Shown here: piece after piece, positions 6,746 through 9,137 of the stretch
Position numbering within the stretch: position 1 is the stretch's first letter
Layout of the letters: each line of letters begins with the position of its first letter
Source: an uncultured Chloroflexota bacterium
GTDB taxonomy: Bacteria; Chloroflexota; Anaerolineae; Aggregatilineales; Phototrophicaceae
NCBI GenBank assembly: GCA_937870805.1
Contig: CALMZT010000607.1
Location: 1-9,137, forward strand
Length of the DNA: 9,137 nucleotides
Direction: 5' to 3'
The notes under the pieces: generated by a model
What the model was told of the DNA's origin: nothing
Seen by the model: the letters and a program-made list of their open reading frames with translations, nothing else
Databases searched by the model: none
Translations under genes and position numbers: made by a program

Positions 6746-6772
6746 GGGCGCACCTGCGTGTGCGCCCTTTTT
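6746..6772 (+). terminator. Intrinsic terminator
   Basis: A perfect 8 bp GC-rich stem (gggcgcac 6746-6753, gtgcgccc 6760-6767) with a six-base loop is followed directly by five T. It is the clearest terminator in the window. It could end the exporter transcript about 280 bases after its stop, end a small RNA made from 6607 onward, or act as an attenuator in front of the cyclic-nucleotide-binding gene. An alternative hairpin, cgcagg (6741-6746) with cctgcg (6753-6758), overlaps its left arm. Confidence 0.8.
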
Positions 6773-6801
6773 GCATGACACCTAAAAATCTTCACACAGC
6801 C

Positions 6802-6846
6802 TTAACATCTATTTCACTTAAACGTTCTATAACATGTAGTTAACAT
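6802..6846 (+). promoter_or_regulatory. Probable promoter region of the cyclic-nucleotide-binding gene
   Basis: A tataac hexamer at 6828-6833 is a fair -10 box about 36 bases before the start codon, but no good -35 box stands 16-18 bases upstream (nearest is ttaaca at 6802-6807, spacing 20). The heptamer (t/a)taacat occurs three times, at 6802, 6829 and 6840, and could be a regulator site. The region follows a terminator, so a separate promoter is expected here. Confidence 0.35.
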
Positions 6847-6868
6847 ACACAACAGGGGAATTGATTGC

Positions 6869-7225
6869 ATGACGCCGATTGATTACTTCAAAAATTTCAC
6901 AGACTTTATCGAATACGGGGCTGGACAAACCATCTTTGAGGAAGGTAAAACAGGTGACACGATGTTCGCCGTCAAAGAAGGGGAAGTCGATATTCTACAC
7001 AACGGACGTGTCCTGGAAACAGTCTACGCGGGCGGCTTCTTTGGCGAAATGGCGCTGATCGACGCTTCACCCCGCAGCGCTAAAGCCGTTGCTAAGACAT
7101 CTTGCAAGATCGTGCAGGTCGATAAAAAGCGTTTCCTGTTTTTAGTGCAGGAGACGCCAACCTTCGCGCTTCAGGTGATGCGCACGCTGACAAACCGTCT
7201 GCGCGCCATGAATGAGCTAGTCTAA
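6869..7225 (+). CDS. Free-standing cyclic-nucleotide-binding domain protein
   Basis: The 118-residue protein is essentially one cNMP-binding domain of the CRP/PKA-regulatory-subunit fold. The N-terminal helix and YGAGQTIFEEGKTGDTMF strand region (17-33) open it. The phosphate-binding cassette is FFGEMALIDASPRSA, with Glu60 for the ribose and Arg69-Ser70 for the cyclic phosphate, as in E. coli CRP. Retention of these residues suggests that it really binds cAMP or cGMP. Two closing helices follow (about 84-118), and the protein ends there with no DNA-binding domain, kinase or membrane part. It must therefore act on a partner protein or as a nucleotide-dependent switch. The start ATG 6869 has aggggaa nine bases upstream. 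It appears to be monocistronic, lying between a terminator and a convergent gene. Confidence 0.9.
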   Translation: MTPIDYFKNFTDFIEYGAGQTIFEEGKTGDTMFAVKEGEVDILHNGRVLETVYAGGFFGEMALIDASPRSAKAVAKTSCKIVQVDKKRFLFLVQETPTFALQVMRTLTNRLRAMNELV

Positions 7226-7232
7226 TCTGGGG

Positions 7233-7287
7233 TTCCTATCTTTCTCCCCTTTCTCCGCTGGCGGGGAAAGGGGTTGGGGGATAGGGG
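7233..7287. repeat. GC-rich hairpin repeat, copy D, between convergent genes
   Basis: A 12-pair stem (7246-7257 with 7262-7273, one T-G pair) is capped by ctgg, and outer cctat/atagg ends (7235-7239, 7281-7285) add further symmetry. It sits in the 84-base gap between two genes that run toward each other. It has no T-tract on either strand, but its position suits a two-way stop or barrier to read-through. The right arm aaaggggttgggggatagg resembles the right arm of copy C. Confidence 0.65.
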
Positions 7288-7309
7288 TTAATTGCCCTTC
7301 GCCTCATTC

Positions 7310-8041
7310 TCACCGCCGCTTACTTTTCGGCGCATCCATCTCATCCTCAATCGTCACCAGTTCACCATCATCAGTGAGGCGCATGTGTACGTTTTCAGCA
7401 AACCGTTTCTGCTTGGGAGTCTCCTCGCGGGGTTGAGTATTGTCGCTGAGGTTTTCCATCTGTTGACGCAGCCTGCCTTCACGCCGCGAACGACTGAACA
7501 CACTGAAAGCCAGCATCGGCAGCAGCAGGAAAACGGCGGTCATCGGCGTCATTTGCCACGGAAACGAGTCGCGCGCATCGTTAAATACCGCCCAGGGAAT
7601 CCACATCAGTGCATTGGCGATGCTGTACATGGTCAATACCCAGGTCGGGCTGGAACGCCTGCGCAGATCATCTTCCAGCAGTCCGTGTAATCGGAACAAG
7701 TCCTTGGGGTTATCACTGAGATAGGTGTCATCGTTGCGTAGACGTTCGCGCATCTCCGTTTCGATGGCGCGACTGCGTGCGCCTGCTGCTGCCCCAGAGC
7801 GCGCAAATGTCCAGACGCCGTGTATCGCCAGGATCAAGCTCCAGATTGCCATGATCTGCCCCGCGCCGGGTTCGATGAAATAGCTATTGATCCAGTAGAA
7901 AGGTCGCGGCGCCAGCAGCGTGACGACTACCGCAATGAACGCGCCGATGTGCAGAAACAGCCAGAGTCCGCCCCCTACACGCCGTTCTACACGCCGCCGC
8001 AGTTCAAGGTAATCTAAAAACGTCCAATAACTGTTCCACAT
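7310..8041 (-). CDS. Membrane protein with N-terminal 2TM-like domain and second helix pair
   Basis: This 243-residue protein has four predicted helices, at about 26-44, 62-80, 133-153 and 166-184. The first part (LELRRRVERRVGGGLWLFLHIGAFIAVVV, then WSLILAIHGVWTF) has the layout of the 2TM domain: a basic amphipathic start, two helices, and a His in each (His31, His74). A charged cytoplasmic stretch (about 81-130) separates it from a second helix pair, and the C-terminal 60 residues are hydrophilic and likely disordered. The function is unknown; 2TM domains occur alone and in front of signalling domains. The start ATG (8041-8039) has ggag nine to twelve bases upstream on its strand. The gene converges on the cyclic-nucleotide-binding gene and diverges from the J-domain gene, so it has its own promoter, which I could not pin down. 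Confidence 0.85.
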   Translation of the reverse strand: MWNSYWTFLDYLELRRRVERRVGGGLWLFLHIGAFIAVVVTLLAPRPFYWINSYFIEPGAGQIMAIWSLILAIHGVWTFARSGAAAGARSRAIETEMRERLRNDDTYLSDNPKDLFRLHGLLEDDLRRRSSPTWVLTMYSIANALMWIPWAVFNDARDSFPWQMTPMTAVFLLLPMLAFSVFSRSRREGRLRQQMENLSDNTQPREETPKQKRFAENVHMRLTDDGELVTIEDEMDAPKSKRR

Positions 8042-8072
8042 AAGGAAGCACTCCCGTTTTTTCTTCTTTAGG

Positions 8073-8148
8073 ACTTACGCAGTTGACCAATAACCTGTGC
8101 TCGAACAGTGGGTTTAAACCCACTGTCCATGAACTCAACTGCGTAACT
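8073..8148 (+). repeat. MITE-like palindromic element, copy 3 (distant)
   Basis: The inverted ends acttacgcagttga (8073-8086) and tcaactgcgtaact (8135-8148) match at 13 of 14 positions. The centre is a perfect 22 bp palindrome around TTTAAA (8105-8126). It shares ttacgca, aacctgtg, gggtttaaaccc and tgcgtaac with the other two copies, in the same order and at nearly the same length, but the outer stem and inner arms have different sequence. It lies between two divergent genes and starts 31 bases upstream of the minus-strand start codon, so it may sit in a promoter or 5' leader. Confidence 0.75.
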
Positions 8149-8229
8149 TCTATTCTTATACGCATAGGCTCACATCGCAGTTGCACCTTAATGTCACGTG
8201 AAAAATACCACAAACTCACAAAAACGTAC

Positions 8230-8235
8230 TACAAT
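8230..8235 (+). promoter_or_regulatory. Possible -10 box of the J-domain gene
   Basis: The hexamer tacaat differs from the sigma-70 consensus at one position and lies 37 bases before the start codon. No good -35 box stands at the right distance. If it is used, the message would begin near 8242 and its whole leader would be the heptamer array. Confidence 0.35.
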
Positions 8236-8245
8236 AGAGCTATCA

Positions 8246-8273
8246 GCTAATCGCTAATGGCTAACGGCTAAAA
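8246..8273 (+). repeat. Tandem heptamer array (gctaa type), four units, touching a start codon
   Basis: Four seven-base units, gctaatc, gctaatg, gctaacg and gctaaaa, run without gaps; the last base of the fourth unit is the A of ATG 8273. The array holds no Shine-Dalgarno sequence. A change in unit number would move the promoter relative to the start codon. It is the same kind of structure as the array at 3220-3247, with a different unit. Confidence 0.7.
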
Positions 8274-9019
8274 TGGCTTCCATGCGCACAGTCACCTACA
8301 ATGCAGGCGCGTACCTCGTCGAGGAATTGCAGCGCGCAGGGGTGGTCGCTCGTTTCCGACATGATGGCGGCGACATCATCCTCTTCGATTTGTGGTCGGG
8401 TCAGCGGGTCAGCATCCACCTGATCGAAAGCTCAATCCCGCTTTACGAGATCAAACAAACGCTGGCAGACAACACCGCCAATAACATCCACACACTGTTT
8501 ATCCTGTGGGCTGACCGCTTGCTGCCCGGCGACGGTCAGCGCCACATTGCAGAGGATTGGTTAGCAGCGCTGTATTCGCTCTACGGAGATCGCGTTTACG
8601 CCTACGACATTTACGGCAGCGAGATTTTCATCTTCCCCGTACATTTCGACGGCTATGGTTTTGAGCGACAGGTGCGCTTCGGCACAACAGTGGATATGAA
8701 ACATCTTGTCTGCGATAAGCTGAACACCACCGCGCCGAACTTCATGGGTTACTGGCAGGTCGCGGGCTTCCACAGCACCGCCAGGCGACAAGCACATCAG
8801 GAAAAGCCACAGCCTGAAGTCACTGCCGCAGCCTTAGAAACTTACTACGCCATTCTCGGCGTGGACGAAGACGCTACCTTTGAGATCGTGCGCAAAGCCT
8901 ATCGTCTGCTGGCACGGCGCTATCATCCCGACCTCAACAGATCACCCAACGCGACTGCCAGGATGCAGCAGATCAACGAGGCGTATGAAAAGATTATGGA
9001 GGGGTTGCAAGAGGAGTGA
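8273..9019 (+). CDS. J-domain protein with unrecognised N-terminal domain
   Basis: The 248-residue protein ends in a J domain (about 188-245): YYAILGVDEDATFEIVRKAYRL, then RRYHPDLN with the essential His218-Pro219-Asp220, then the INEAYEKI helix. It should therefore stimulate a DnaK-type Hsp70. No G/F-rich or zinc-finger region is present, so it is a type III (class C) J protein with a specialised role. Residues 1-165 form an unfamiliar globular domain without membrane helices; its predicted order is helix, strands (GGDIILFD, RVSIHLIE), helix, strand (HTLFILWA), helix, strands (RVYAYDIYG, EIFIFPVHF). That order recalls a restriction-nuclease-like fold, but no clear catalytic set is visible. 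A short hydrophilic linker lies at about 166-187. ATG 8273 lacks a Shine-Dalgarno sequence; ATG 8282 is an alternative. The client is unknown. Confidence 0.85.
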   Translation: MASMRTVTYNAGAYLVEELQRAGVVARFRHDGGDIILFDLWSGQRVSIHLIESSIPLYEIKQTLADNTANNIHTLFILWADRLLPGDGQRHIAEDWLAALYSLYGDRVYAYDIYGSEIFIFPVHFDGYGFERQVRFGTTVDMKHLVCDKLNTTAPNFMGYWQVAGFHSTARRQAHQEKPQPEVTAAALETYYAILGVDEDATFEIVRKAYRLLARRYHPDLNRSPNATARMQQINEAYEKIMEGLQEE

Positions 9020-9035
9020 GGAAACAGCGTACAAT
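9005..9035 (+). promoter_or_regulatory. Possible promoter of the last gene
   Basis: ttgcaa (9005-9010) and tacaat (9030-9035) resemble -35 and -10 boxes, but the 19-base gap is longer than usual. The -35 box lies within the end of the J-domain gene. The 45-base intergenic gap leaves co-transcription with the J-domain gene as the alternative. Confidence 0.35.
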
Positions 9036-9064
9036 ACAAACAACGACTGTGAGGAGATTTTGCG

Positions 9065-9137
9065 ATGGAAGCGATCAAGCTAAAGACGCATATCAACAAT
9101 GATGGCATCTTGCAAGTACAACTTCCCGCCGAAGCAC
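9065..9137 (+). CDS. Probable type II antitoxin, VapB-like (3' end missing)
   Basis: Only 24 codons are in the window, reading MEAIKLKTHINNDGILQVQL and then PAEA. A strong gaggaga ribosome site at 9051-9057 stands seven bases before ATG 9065, so this is a real start. The opening, with a basic strand, an NDG turn and a VQLP strand, resembles small proteins of cyanobacteria and Chloroflexota that precede PIN-domain (VapC) toxin genes. The call rests on memory of that pattern and on very little sequence. If it is right, a toxin gene should follow within a few hundred bases outside the window. Confidence 0.45.
   Translation, partial: MEAIKLKTHINNDGILQVQLPAEA

Noticed and set aside
7292..7690. 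Plus-strand frame of 132 codons opposite the 2TM protein
   Set aside because: The minus-strand frame has membrane helices, a proper start and a ribosome site; this one has none of these.
3147..8148. Recurring palindromes as a CRISPR array
   Set aside because: The copies are kilobases apart, separated by genes, and lack regular spacers.

Overview
The window looks like a stretch of a chromosome from a Chloroflexota bacterium, probably Anaerolineae-like. This is an inference, not a proof. It rests on a CUT1-type sugar transporter beside an M20 peptidase, a 2TM-domain membrane protein, a J-domain protein with an unfamiliar N-terminus, the beginning of a probable VapB-like antitoxin, and intergenic spaces packed with several kinds of short palindromic repeat. 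No rRNA, tRNA, CRISPR array, intact insertion sequence or phage gene was seen.

Left part (1-4358). The 3' end of a MalF-type permease gene is followed 11 bases later by a complete MalG-type permease gene. After a hairpin-forming repeat comes a GTG-started M20 metallopeptidase/deacylase gene, all on the + strand. This is most simply read as the end of an uptake operon whose binding-protein gene lies upstream. A 422-base repeat-filled spacer separates it from a short-chain dehydrogenase/reductase gene. Import, hydrolysis and redox conversion of one imported compound is a reasonable but unproven reading.

Middle part (4359-7225). Another repeat-bearing spacer leads to a complete single-chain ABC exporter half-transporter (MsbA/LmrA type) with intact ATPase motifs. 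The spacer after it holds a MITE-like element, a strongly structured stretch and a clear intrinsic terminator. A free-standing cyclic-nucleotide-binding domain protein follows, with its own leader.

Right part (7226-9137). A convergent minus-strand gene encodes a four-helix membrane protein with an N-terminal 2TM-like domain. Divergently from it starts a gene for a protein with an unrecognised N-terminal domain and a C-terminal J domain, its start codon abutting a tandem heptamer array. The window ends 24 codons into a probable antitoxin gene with a strong Shine-Dalgarno sequence.

The most unusual content is between the genes. There are three copies of a 76-77 bp element with inverted ends and a perfect palindrome centred on TTTAAA, four copies of a GC-rich hairpin repeat, two four-unit heptamer arrays, one diverged 29-base duplication, and a candidate structured RNA ending at or near a terminator that has a competing alternative hairpin.
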